Source of the DNA: Candidatus Physcocola equi
GTDB taxonomy: Bacteria > Bacteroidota > Bacteroidia > Bacteroidales > Paludibacteraceae
NCBI GenBank assembly: GCA_018064855.1
Contig: JAGHUM010000005.1
Location: 1-38,759 of the forward strand
Direction of reading: 5' to 3'
Length of the DNA: 38,759 nucleotides
The notes beneath the pieces are model-generated. The model was not told the origin of the DNA, searched no databases, and saw only the letters and a list, made by a program, of their open reading frames with translations. Made by a program: the position numbers and the translations under genes. Shown piece by piece: positions 19,396-26,278 of the stretch. Each line of letters starts with the position of its first letter. Within the stretch, counting starts at the first letter, position 1.

Positions 19396-20568
19396 TTAAC
19401 CTTCGTAATGGAATTTACCGTAAGGACTTTCAATATCGACCTCCGCCTTATTGGATGCCTCTACCCTACCAACAATCTGGGCATCGATGCCAAAAGACTT
19501 GGTGATGTCTATCACCTTCTGAGCATCTTCAGGTTTAACATAAACTTCCATGCGATGTCCCATATTGAAGACTTTATACATTTCCTGCCAATCGGTTCCA
19601 CTCTGTTCCTGAATGGTTTTGAAAAGCGGAGGGATTGGGAACATATTGTCTTTCACCACGCGCAAGTTTTTGATGAAGTGAAGAATCTTGGTCTGAGCGC
19701 CGCCAGAGCAATGAATCATGCCATGGATCTTCGGACGCATTTCATCCAGCATCTTCTTGATGACAGGAGCGTAGGTTCTTGTTGGAGACAAAACCAATTT
19801 ACCAGCATTCAATGGCGAGTTGGCAACTTCGTCAGTGAGATTGAGATTACCAGAGTAAACAAGTTCGTCAGGCACATTGGCATCAAAACTTTCTGGATAT
19901 TTCTTGGCAAGATACTTGCCAAACACATCATGGCGGGCTGAAGTCAAGCCATTGCTGCCCATACCGCCATTGTATTCCTTCTCATAATTGGCTTTGCCAT
20001 AAGACGCCATGCCCACAATCACATCGCCAGGAGCGATATTCTTGTTGTCGATGACATCGGAGCGTTTCATACGACAGGTAACAGTGCTATCTACGATGAT
20101 AGAACGAACAAGGTCGCCTACGTCTGCGGTCTCACCACCTGTGGCATAAACGCCGACCCCCATATTACGAAGTTCTGCCAGCAATTCATCGGTTCCGTTG
20201 ATGATGGCTGAAATCACTTCACCAGGGATCTGCAGTTTGTTGCGACCGATGGTTGAAGATACGAGAATGTTATCTGTAGCACCAACACAAAGGAGGTCGT
20301 CGATGTTCATGATAAGCGCATCTTGTGCAATGCCCTTCCACACCGACAAATCGCCTGTTTCCTTCCAATAAATATATGCCAAACTCGACTTTGTTCCTGC
20401 GCCATCGGCGTGCATGATATTACAATAATCAGGATCTCCGCCTAAGATATCTGGAATGATCTTACAGAAAGCAGTCGGATAAAGTCCCTTGTCAATGTTT
20501 TTTATTGCGTTGTGCACGTCCTCTTTACTAGCGGACACACCACGCATAATATATCTTTGATCTGCCAT
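19396..20568 (-). CDS. purM: Phosphoribosylformylglycinamidine cyclo-ligase (AIR synthase)
   Basis: Purine biosynthesis enzyme that closes the imidazole ring of 5-aminoimidazole ribonucleotide with ATP. At 390 residues it is longer than E. coli PurM (345) but typical of the Bacteroidetes form. Recognisable regions are HADGAGTKSSLAYIYWKETGD, NIDDLLCVGATDNILVSSTIGRN, the ATP/substrate segment GVYATGGETADVGDLVRSIIVDSTV and HCSGGAQTKILHF. Transcribed toward the atp operon, with which it shares the terminator. Confidence 0.92.
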   Translation of the reverse strand: MADQRYIMRGVSASKEDVHNAIKNIDKGLYPTAFCKIIPDILGGDPDYCNIMHADGAGTKSSLAYIYWKETGDLSVWKGIAQDALIMNIDDLLCVGATDNILVSSTIGRNKLQIPGEVISAIINGTDELLAELRNMGVGVYATGGETADVGDLVRSIIVDSTVTCRMKRSDVIDNKNIAPGDVIVGMASYGKANYEKEYNGGMGSNGLTSARHDVFGKYLAKKYPESFDANVPDELVYSGNLNLTDEVANSPLNAGKLVLSPTRTYAPVIKKMLDEMRPKIHGMIHCSGGAQTKILHFIKNLRVVKDNMFPIPPLFKTIQEQSGTDWQEMYKVFNMGHRMEVYVKPEDAQKVIDITKSFGIDAQIVGRVEASNKAEVDIESPYGKFHYEG

Positions 20569-20588
20569 AAGATTTTTGTTTATTTATA

Positions 20589-20596
20589 CAAAATTA
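20589..20596 (-). promoter_or_regulatory. -7 box for purM
   Basis: On the reverse strand TAATTTTG matches TAnnTTTG, 21 bp upstream of the purM ATG. No -33 element at the right spacing. Confidence 0.45.
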
Positions 20597-20699
20597 GGCA
20601 TTTTACCTCAAATAGCACCCATTTTTATGAAAAAAGAGTGAATATCAGCACCACATATCAAGCACACAGACAAAGAGACCGCATACGACTCACAACTTC

Positions 20700-21470
20700 T
20701 TATTCGTCAACTTTATCTCCGCAGATCATTTGTGCCATGATAGCCCGCTTTACACGCGTCAGTGTATAGCCCAGTTTATTGAGCCCTTTCCAGTTTCGAT
20801 GATTCTTTGCCTTGGCGCACTCTCTCATGCCAATACCCCAGATCTGGTCATAAGGACTGGCTTCCACCAACACTTTTTTGCCAGTGGCCAGAAGGATCTG
20901 TTTCAGGTCTTCATTCTGCGAGAATTTCGCTAGATTACCTTTGAAGACGATATCCATATTATGTTCGTTCCAGACATCGGACTTGAAATTCCTGACTTCC
21001 CTGCCCAGTTTCTTGATAATGGCAGGATCCGATTCGTTCAATATTTTCACAAACGTCTCCATATCTTTGAACAAACGCGCCTTCTCGCTCATCATGTATT
21101 GCTCCATGCAGCAATAGTAATGATTATCCACAGTGAACGGCCTGATAAACCACTGGCTGAAGCAAGCCTTCTCCAATCCCAGTTTTTTGGGGTCGTGTCC
21201 CCAGAAGAAAAGGTATTCGGGCTCTTCGTCAGATTTCAAGACTTCCCACATACCGCCCTTATCCGGACCGATACGTTGGATTCTACCATCTTCAATGAGT
21301 TGTCGGATAATCTTTGCCACCCCACTTCTTGAGAGGTGCAGTTTATGCTCGATGATTTCTCTGGTCACTTTCGGATCATTCTCCATCAAGAGAATCACCT
21401 TTTCCCAGTTCTTCATCACCAATACATCCGCAGTCGGATTGCTCATTTCAGATTGTTTATTTGTAGTCAT
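20700..21470 (-). CDS. Winged-helix / NADAR-domain fusion protein
   Basis: 256 residues from the ATG at 21470 (the open frame extends to 21536, but those codons overlap the promoter and repeats). Residues about 20-75 form a winged helix-turn-helix (VTREIIEHKLHLSRSGVAKIIRQLIEDGRIQRIGPDKGGMWEVL). Residues about 88-245 are a NADAR/YbiA-like domain: YLFFWGHDP, FSQWFIRPFTVDNHYYCCMEQYMMSEKARLF, VLVEASPYDQIWGIGM and the closing LNKLGYTLTRVKRAI. NADAR proteins act on ADP-ribose-containing compounds, and some remove ADP-ribose from guanine in nucleic acids. The fusion suggests a ligand-responsive transcription regulator, and direct repeats lie on its promoter. Downstream of a second NADAR gene in the same direction. 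Confidence 0.85.
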   Translation of the reverse strand: MTTNKQSEMSNPTADVLVMKNWEKVILLMENDPKVTREIIEHKLHLSRSGVAKIIRQLIEDGRIQRIGPDKGGMWEVLKSDEEPEYLFFWGHDPKKLGLEKACFSQWFIRPFTVDNHYYCCMEQYMMSEKARLFKDMETFVKILNESDPAIIKKLGREVRNFKSDVWNEHNMDIVFKGNLAKFSQNEDLKQILLATGKKVLVEASPYDQIWGIGMRECAKAKNHRNWKGLNKLGYTLTRVKRAIMAQMICGDKVDE

Positions 21471-21492
21471 GTTTTCGTGAAATAAAATTGAG

Positions 21493-21541
21493 GCACAATG
21501 CTTTGCAATTATATATAGAAGCACAATGCTTTGCAATTATA
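21493..21541. repeat. Twin 21-bp direct repeats over the wHTH-NADAR promoter (candidate operators)
   Basis: Two identical copies, 21493-21513 and 21521-21541, each containing GCACAATGCTTTGCAATTAT plus one more A, start to start 28 bp. Each has a weak dyad GCAnA...TnTGC. The copy farther from the gene overlaps the -7 box; the other falls just downstream of the predicted start of transcription. Confidence 0.85.
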
Positions 21542-21564
21542 ATATATAAATATTTTCTCACAAA
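21534..21564 (-). promoter_or_regulatory. Probable promoter for wHTH-NADAR
   Basis: Reverse strand TTTG (21561-21564), exactly 19 bp, then TATAATTG (21534-21541), one mismatch to TAnnTTTG. The -7 box lies inside one of the 21-bp repeats, suggesting autoregulation. Confidence 0.55.
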
Positions 21565-21590
21565 GCAAAGTGTTTCTTTAAGACAGTATA

Positions 21591-22490
21591 TCAGATTTCA
21601 ACAGAGATCATTCTTGGGGACAATCTTTTACCTGCTCTTTTCACACCACTCATCTTATATTTCTTCGCAAACTTGCAAGCCTCTACCTCACTCACAAACT
21701 CACCAATCTTCTCACTGCCTACTTTCACCCAGTTTTCCTCCAATTTTTCTTTACCGTAATTCAAATCTCTGAACACATCACAAAAGAGTTCCACCTTTTT
21801 CTGGTCACCAATCATTTCCTTTCTGACCTTACACTTTTTGCCAGCAACAAACCCTTCCACATCTTCCACACTCATAATCTTCTGGGTAGGGATTTCCTTC
21901 AATTCAGCCATCTTGTTAGACTTTCTTTCCTCGATCACTACACAGACTTCCTTCAATTCATTGTTAGATGCTTCATTTTTAAGTTCTTCACGCACTTCCA
22001 TCAAAATCTTGCCAAGTTTATTCTCACCCCATTTTTCCTTCACATCTTCCACATTGAGCGTCTTCACAACTCCATCAATCTCAACCTCTTCAGAATAACT
22101 TTTGCAAAAGCCGATACCCCAGACCTTGTCGGTTGGATTACTCTCTGCGATGAGTGCATCACCGGTTTCCAAAAGCATCTTCTTCAAATCCCAGTTCTGA
22201 GAGAACTTAGCATAGACAGCTCTCTTCACCACCTTTTCGCGAACAGCAGCCCATCTGGTCTTGTTGAAGCCTTTAACCTCAGCGCCAAGACGCTTCATTT
22301 CAGCAGGATCCGAAGCGTTCATAATCTTGTTAAAGGTCTCAAAATCACGGAAAATGAGAGCCTTCTGGGCCATCATAAACTGTTCTACACAAGAGAACTT
22401 GTTGCCATTGACAACAAACTCACGAACATAATGGTTAGAGAATTCACCATTCTTGTTCTTTGCACCGAAAAAGAAAATAACATTCATCAT
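21591..22490 (-). CDS. NADAR-domain protein with C-terminal extension
   Basis: 299 residues. The N-terminal ~165 residues are a YbiA/NADAR domain: IFFFGAKNKNGEFSNHY, FSCVEQFMMAQKALIFRD, RLGAEVKGFNKTRW, YAKFSQNWDLKKMLLETGDALIAESNPTDKVWGIG and KWGENKLGKILMEVREEL. Residues about 170-299 are an unrecognised, lysine/glutamate-rich extension ending in a compact segment (WVKVGSEKIGEFVSEVEACKFAKKYKMSGVKRAGKRL) that reads like a small nucleic-acid-binding or WYL/AP2-like fold, but this is a guess. YbiA-type NADAR enzymes are N-glycosidases or ADP-ribosyl-guanine hydrolases. It lies 120 bp upstream of the wHTH-NADAR gene. Confidence 0.82.
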   Translation of the reverse strand: MMNVIFFFGAKNKNGEFSNHYVREFVVNGNKFSCVEQFMMAQKALIFRDFETFNKIMNASDPAEMKRLGAEVKGFNKTRWAAVREKVVKRAVYAKFSQNWDLKKMLLETGDALIAESNPTDKVWGIGFCKSYSEEVEIDGVVKTLNVEDVKEKWGENKLGKILMEVREELKNEASNNELKEVCVVIEERKSNKMAELKEIPTQKIMSVEDVEGFVAGKKCKVRKEMIGDQKKVELFCDVFRDLNYGKEKLEENWVKVGSEKIGEFVSEVEACKFAKKYKMSGVKRAGKRLSPRMISVEI

Positions 22491-22651
22491 ATAAACCTAA
22501 CTTTTAAAATGATTAAATCTGTTACCTAATACGGATAAACCGAGAAGGTTAATTTAATGATTCTATAACTGCATCTTTTTATAAAATCACATCTTAACTC
22601 TTTCATATTTATCCTTTTATCTTTTCCTCACTTTCAGAGCGAAAAGGACGG

Positions 22652-22683
22652 CAAAAGTAATACCAAAATTCATCCATTCCAAA
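22652..22683 (-). promoter_or_regulatory. Probable promoter for the NADAR-extension gene
   Basis: Reverse strand TTTG (22680-22683), 20-bp spacer, TACTTTTG (22652-22659), both perfect matches. It implies a leader of about 155 nt before the ATG at 22490. Confidence 0.6.
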
Positions 22684-22693
22684 TTTTTCCCGC

Positions 22694-22721
22694 AAAAAAT
22701 GCGTTTTTTTTTGCATTTTTT
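22694..22721. repeat. AT-rich inverted repeat
   Basis: AAAAAATGC / GCATTTTTT arms with a 10-nt T-rich loop, just upstream of the NADAR-extension promoter. Not linked to the end of any gene. Confidence 0.5.
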
Positions 22722-22845
22722 CCTTTTTTAACTTGTTTTCAGGTTACTTTTTGCGTGATGAACGATTAGATAGACATTTTTAAGTAAGGCAACAATTTGC
22801 GCTATTTATCATTTTTTTCATCAAATTACAGGAGTATAGGTGGTG

Positions 22846-22977
22846 TTTTCTGGTCACTTTTTTTTGATGTGGTGAAGATTATTTCACGAATTTGCGGATT
22901 ATTGATTTCACTTCACGAAAGATTTTTCTGGTCACTTTTTTCTTGATGTGTCAGAGTTGATTTCACGAATTAGCGGA
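22846..22977. repeat. Imperfect direct repeat, two ~53-bp copies
   Basis: Copies at 22846-22898 and 22924-22977. Both begin TTTTCTGGTCACTTTTTT, continue TTGATGTG (with one-base differences) and end ATTTCACGAATTnGCGGA. TTCACGAA also occurs between the copies (22912-22919) and, inverted, directly before the wHTH-NADAR start (21474-21481). No coding sequence covers them. Part of the 912-bp gene-poor stretch 22491-23402. Confidence 0.8.
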
Positions 22978-22986
22978 GGAAATTAT

Positions 22987-23237
22987 ATACAAGTTGGCAC
23001 ATTTCTTTTGCCAACGAATTTTTTCGAATAATACAAATTTATTGGATTGTTGCAGAATTATACAAAGAATGCCTATGGCATTTCTAATTACTACTTATTA
23101 AATGCTGGTTCCAATTCTGAATTCGCATTAATTCGTAACGCCAGCGGCGCTTTTAGTGAAAATATAGTTCAACGAAATAATTTTGTGAAGATTAGTAGAA
23201 ATTCGTTGGCAAAAAAATTGTTAGTGCCAACTTATAT
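22987..23237. mobile_element. MITE-like element with terminal inverted repeats
   Basis: About 251 bp bounded by ATACAAGTTGGCAC on the left and its near-perfect inverse (ATATAAGTTGGCAC read from the right); 13 of 14 bases match. Each end continues as a small hairpin GTTGGCA...TGCCAAC followed by GAATTT. The 5-mer ATTAT directly abuts both ends (22982-22986 and 23238-23242) as a possible target duplication, though this is weak in AT-rich DNA. The interior has a 67-codon frame with only a TTG start (23047-23250) that I do not accept as a gene. No transposase is present. Confidence 0.5.
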
Positions 23238-23263
23238 ATTATTCCCTTAATTTAACGTAAAAT

Positions 23264-23283
23264 TTACGGACATTAACGTTTTA
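23264..23283. repeat. TTACGGA-ATTAACGTTT repeat, copy 1
   Basis: TTACGGACATTAACGTTTTA, 27 bp upstream of the GH9 promoter. Two further copies of the core lie at 26192-26211 and 27368-27387. Confidence 0.7.
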
Positions 23284-23310
23284 TTCCAACTCGAATAATC
23301 ATGAATAATT

Positions 23311-23341
23311 TTTGTTGACCGAAGGCTTTTTTATATCTTTG
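23311..23341 (+). promoter_or_regulatory. Promoter of the GH9 gene
   Basis: TTTG (23311-23314), 19-bp spacer, TATCTTTG (23334-23341): a perfect Bacteroidetes promoter, with a leader of about 55 nt. Confidence 0.7.
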
Positions 23342-23402
23342 TCCAGTCTAAGTAAAAAAACGCAAGCCCATCGGCCTGCTTTACACAAAAACTCAATACT
23401 TT

Positions 23403-25106
23403 ATGAAATACGCACTCCGCTCCATTGCCACAGCAGTCGGCGCAATGGCTATGCAATTAGTATCCGCACAAGACGTGCACGTCAATCAACTCGGTTTTAA
23501 CGCAAACAGTGCCAAGGAAGCACAGGTAGTAGGTAAAGGCGGCAGCCACTTTGAGGTGAAAGACGCCCAAACCGGGAAAACGGTGTATAAAGGAAAACTG
23601 TCCACTTCCAAATATTGGGACCTGTCTGGCGAATACCTTCAGACTGCGGATTTCAGCAAACTGAACAAACCCGGCAACTATTATATTGAATCTGACGGGA
23701 AAAAATCATTTACGTTTCCGATTGTCAGCAAAGGCGCTTACGAAGAAATCAGCCTTTGGACCCTGAAAGGCTTTTACCTCTGGCGCGCCTCTTGCCCGAT
23801 TGAAAAACAATATGCCACATTCAAGGGTATTGATTTCAGCCGAAAAGCCGGACATCCGGACGATGAGGTTTACCTGCACATGACGCTGGGAGACGAAAAC
23901 CACGACACCGATATGCCTTTTTCATCCCCTAAAGGATGGTACGATGCCGGCGACTACAACAAATACACCGTGAACGCAGGTTTCAGCAACGAGTTTTTTG
24001 GAATGGCTTATGAGATGTTTCCATCATATTACCAGCAACTGAACCTGAACATTCCGGAAAGCGGCAACGGCGTGCCCGACATTCTGAACGAACTGAAATG
24101 GGAACTCGACTGGATGCTGACCATGCAAGACCAATATGATGGTGGTGTTTACAACAAGATCACCAGCCTCAGTTTCTCCCGTTTTTACATGCCTGAACGC
24201 GACCTGAACGACCGATACATCGTGGGCAAATCGACCACCTCGGCACTTAACTTTGCCGCATCCATGGCAATGGCAGCCCGCATATACGCACCATACGAAA
24301 ATGTGTTCCCCGGTTTCACAAAGAAGGCACTCGAAGCAGCGAAACGCGCCTACGCATGGGCGGAGAAAAACCCTGCTGTGGAATACGAAAATCCGAAAAA
24401 CGTACACACCGGCAGCTACAGCGACAAACGATTGGACGACGAGTTTCAAATGGCCGCAGCAGAGCTGCTGATTACGACCAAAGACAAGCACTACGCCAAC
24501 CGCATCGACTTGACGTATGACTACGAGACTCCCGTCTGGCACAATCAGGAATCCATGTCCATCATGCTTCTTGCCTTGCACAGCAAAAAAGTGGCAGGGC
24601 TGGTAGATACCACCCTCATCAACGAGAAATTCAAAATGCTTGCCGACAACATCTGCCTGCAGGCGGAATGCGCGGGTGGCGTGGCTGCCACGGAATTCAG
24701 ATGGGGAAGCAATGGTTTTGTGGCAACCAACGGCGTGATTGCCGGACTTGCCTACTACAAATGGAAAGATGCCAAATACATGAAGGCCGCCCAGGGATGC
24801 TTCGACTACCTCATGGGTAAGAATCCGACAGACTATTGCTACGTCACCGGCTTCGGTTCTAAATATCCTATGCACATACACGACCGCCGCTCCGAATCGG
24901 ACGGCATTGCCGAGCCTATTCCGGGTTACTTATGCGGTGGTCCGAACAAATATAACCAGCAGGACTGCGGCAGCGCCAAATATCAGTCTTCCAGATTCCC
25001 GGCTAAATGCTACCTCGATGAGAAATGCAGCTACAGCACCAACGAGATTGCCATCAACTGGAACGCGCCGCTTGTCACTCTCATCGGCATCATGACCAAC
25101 CGATAA
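23403..25106 (+). CDS. Secreted glycoside hydrolase family 9 endoglucanase
   Basis: 567 residues. The signal peptide ends near VSAQ-D. An N-terminal Ig-like CelD_N domain (DVHVNQLGFNANSAKEAQVVG, about 24-110) precedes the (alpha/alpha)6 GH9 catalytic domain. Catalytic motifs are complete: GWYDAGDYNKY with the Asp pair D181/D184, the histidine loop MHIHDRRS (H491, H493) and the C-terminal proton donor E548 in STNEIAINWNAPLV. The enzyme probably cleaves beta-1,4-glucan such as cellulose or mixed-linkage glucan. There is no C-terminal sorting domain, carbohydrate-binding module or dockerin, so it is likely periplasmic or released. No SusC/D or other polysaccharide genes are adjacent. It has its own promoter and terminator. 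Confidence 0.93.
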   Translation: MKYALRSIATAVGAMAMQLVSAQDVHVNQLGFNANSAKEAQVVGKGGSHFEVKDAQTGKTVYKGKLSTSKYWDLSGEYLQTADFSKLNKPGNYYIESDGKKSFTFPIVSKGAYEEISLWTLKGFYLWRASCPIEKQYATFKGIDFSRKAGHPDDEVYLHMTLGDENHDTDMPFSSPKGWYDAGDYNKYTVNAGFSNEFFGMAYEMFPSYYQQLNLNIPESGNGVPDILNELKWELDWMLTMQDQYDGGVYNKITSLSFSRFYMPERDLNDRYIVGKSTTSALNFAASMAMAARIYAPYENVFPGFTKKALEAAKRAYAWAEKNPAVEYENPKNVHTGSYSDKRLDDEFQMAAAELLITTKDKHYANRIDLTYDYETPVWHNQESMSIMLLALHSKKVAGLVDTTLINEKFKMLADNICLQAECAGGVAATEFRWGSNGFVATNGVIAGLAYYKWKDAKYMKAAQGCFDYLMGKNPTDYCYVTGFGSKYPMHIHDRRSESDGIAEPIPGYLCGGPNKYNQQDCGSAKYQSSRFPAKCYLDEKCSYSTNEIAINWNAPLVTLIGIMTNR

Positions 25107-25132
25107 GCAAAAACATTTTTCTGCGTGCAGAA

Positions 25133-25178
25133 AAAACGCTCAACCAAGCAATATTTGTTTGGTTGAGCGTTTTTGTTT
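25133..25178 (+). terminator. Intrinsic terminator after the GH9 gene
   Basis: 15-bp perfect stem (25133-25147 with 25159-25173; AAAACGCTCAACCAA arm) followed by a T-rich run. Confidence 0.88.
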
Positions 25179-25188
25179 TATTCGCTAA

Positions 25189-25228
25189 AAATTCGTTGGC
25201 AACAAGAAAAATGCCAACTTTTATATGG
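25189..25228. repeat. Solo end of the MITE-like element
   Basis: AAATTCGTTGGCA, a 10-nt loop and TGCCAACTTTTATAT repeat the right end of the element at 22987-23237. The GH9 gene lies between that element and this copy. Confidence 0.65.
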
Positions 25229-25333
25229 TATATAGACTCCTATAAAATCTCCAACAAAAATTGAAACAACTTTTAAGTTGGAACCTACAAACACAAGATT
25301 GTCTTATCCGTTAAGATGAGACATTCAAATTCC

Positions 25334-25486
25334 TCACAAACAATCCTTTGCTGGGACTTCAATGATATTTCCTTCACTATCGGAAATGATGATAGTCTCG
25401 TTGTTTGCAGCTTTCTTTTCAAGAAATTCCCTTTCTGCAATCTTTAGGGCTATTTCAATTTTATCTAATATTTTATTATCGTCCAT
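25334..25486 (-). CDS. 50-residue protein overlapping the zeta-like kinase gene
   Basis: A small open frame of 50 codons. It begins at an ATG inside the last codons of the zeta-like gene, with an 11-nt overlap (ATGGACGATAA), which suggests translational coupling. The protein starts MDDNKILDKIEIALKIAERE, an amphipathic helix, and ends in a short, probably beta-hairpin segment (IIISDSEGNIIEVPAK). The order kinase then small gene, with overlap, suggests a cognate antitoxin or partner, but it does not resemble the classical epsilon antitoxin. I do not recognise the family. Confidence 0.65.
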   Translation of the reverse strand: MDDNKILDKIEIALKIAEREFLEKKAANNETIIISDSEGNIIEVPAKDCL

Positions 25487-26054
25487 AGTTCTTAATGTAT
25501 TGGAATTTCAAATCATTTAATACAACAAAACTGTTCTTTGTACCTTTTGCCACAATTTCCCTAGGTTCAACACCATTATCTACAATAATCCAAGAATCAA
25601 CAATAGGAATAAAGATGTTTATGAGGTTTTTTATACCATTGGCATATCTTCTAAAGATCACATCGGTAGGAATATTATGTCCGCCTTCACTAACTCTACG
25701 AGAGACACGCTGAACGGCCAATTCTGGAGAATTAAGCCAAAAGAACAGTAATGTCACTTTATAACCTTTTTCTTGTGCTCGTGTAACAAGTTTAGCATAA
25801 GAACGAGTTGCCAAAGTAGTCTCAATTGAGAAAGTTTCTCCTGCACCAAGAAGTTCTTCAATACGCATCAGCATAAGCTTTCCTGCCTGCATTGCAACAC
25901 TTTCCGGATTAAAAGGGGATAACCCTTTTGCTATTTCGTCGGCATTGACAAACTGTTTACAATTCAAAAGATTAGGCAAAACGCTGTATGACGCAGTTGT
26001 TTTTCCCGCGCCGTTACATCCACTAACGATATATAGATTGCGTTCTGTTTCCAT
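25476..26054 (-). CDS. Zeta-toxin-like P-loop kinase
   Basis: 192 residues. Walker A is GCNGAGKTT at 12-20, followed by FVNADEIAKGLSPFNPESVAMQAG and the substrate-binding FSIETTLATRSY, then LLFFWLNSPELAVQRVSRRVSEGGHNIPTDVIFRRY, a pattern shared by zeta-toxin/UNAG-kinase-like proteins widespread in Bacteroidetes. Classical zeta toxins phosphorylate UDP-N-acetylglucosamine; whether this shorter variant does so is unknown. It has its own near-ideal promoter and overlaps a 50-codon gene at its 3' end, giving a two-gene unit. No upstream epsilon gene. Confidence 0.85.
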   Translation of the reverse strand: METERNLYIVSGCNGAGKTTASYSVLPNLLNCKQFVNADEIAKGLSPFNPESVAMQAGKLMLMRIEELLGAGETFSIETTLATRSYAKLVTRAQEKGYKVTLLFFWLNSPELAVQRVSRRVSEGGHNIPTDVIFRRYANGIKNLINIFIPIVDSWIIVDNGVEPREIVAKGTKNSFVVLNDLKFQYIKNYGR

Positions 26055-26072
26055 CGCTTTTTTGTTTCAATA

Positions 26073-26103
26073 CAAAGTTAAATATAAATATCAACATAAC
26101 AAA
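26073..26103 (-). promoter_or_regulatory. Promoter of the zeta-like kinase unit
   Basis: Reverse strand TTTG (26100-26103), 19-bp spacer, TAACTTTG (26073-26080); perfect matches, with a leader of about 13 nt. Confidence 0.7.
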
Positions 26104-26160
26104 ACTCTCATACCGCCGTCTCGCCACATTGTTATTACTCACAGTTTTTAGGAACATTAA

Positions 26161-26214
26161 TTGACGTTAACGGAATTACGGAATTACGGAATTACGGATA
26201 TTAACGTTTAATGA
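26161..26214. repeat. Tandem GGAATTAC repeat ending in TTACGGA-ATTAACGTTT copy 2
   Basis: Three consecutive 8-bp units (GGAATTAC) followed by the core TTACGGATATTAACGTTTAA at 26192-26211. It starts with GTTAACGG, a partial inverse of the core. It lies just upstream of the -7 box of the next gene. Confidence 0.75.
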
Positions 26215-26235
26215 TGAGTTATAACAGAAATGATG

Positions 26236-26243
26236 TATTTTTG
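26236..26243 (+). promoter_or_regulatory. -7 box for the secreted repeat protein
   Basis: TATTTTTG matches TAnnTTTG, 35 bp before the ATG. The usual -33 position is occupied by the end of the ATTACGGA repeat block. Confidence 0.5.
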
Positions 26244-26278
26244 CATTAAACTACGGAATCTTAAAAAATTCGAACAAT

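Noticed and set aside
22846-22977. Possible CRISPR-like array
   Set aside because: Only two imperfect copies, no regular spacer and no cas genes in the window.
23047-23250. 67-codon frame inside the MITE-like element
   Set aside because: Its only start is TTG, it runs through the right inverted repeat, and it has no recognisable domain or ribosome-binding site.
24024-24881. 285-codon open frame antisense to the GH9 gene
   Set aside because: Codon-mirror shadow of a gene with intact catalytic motifs; the product is rich in His, Val, Phe and Cys without any recognisable domain, and it has no promoter.
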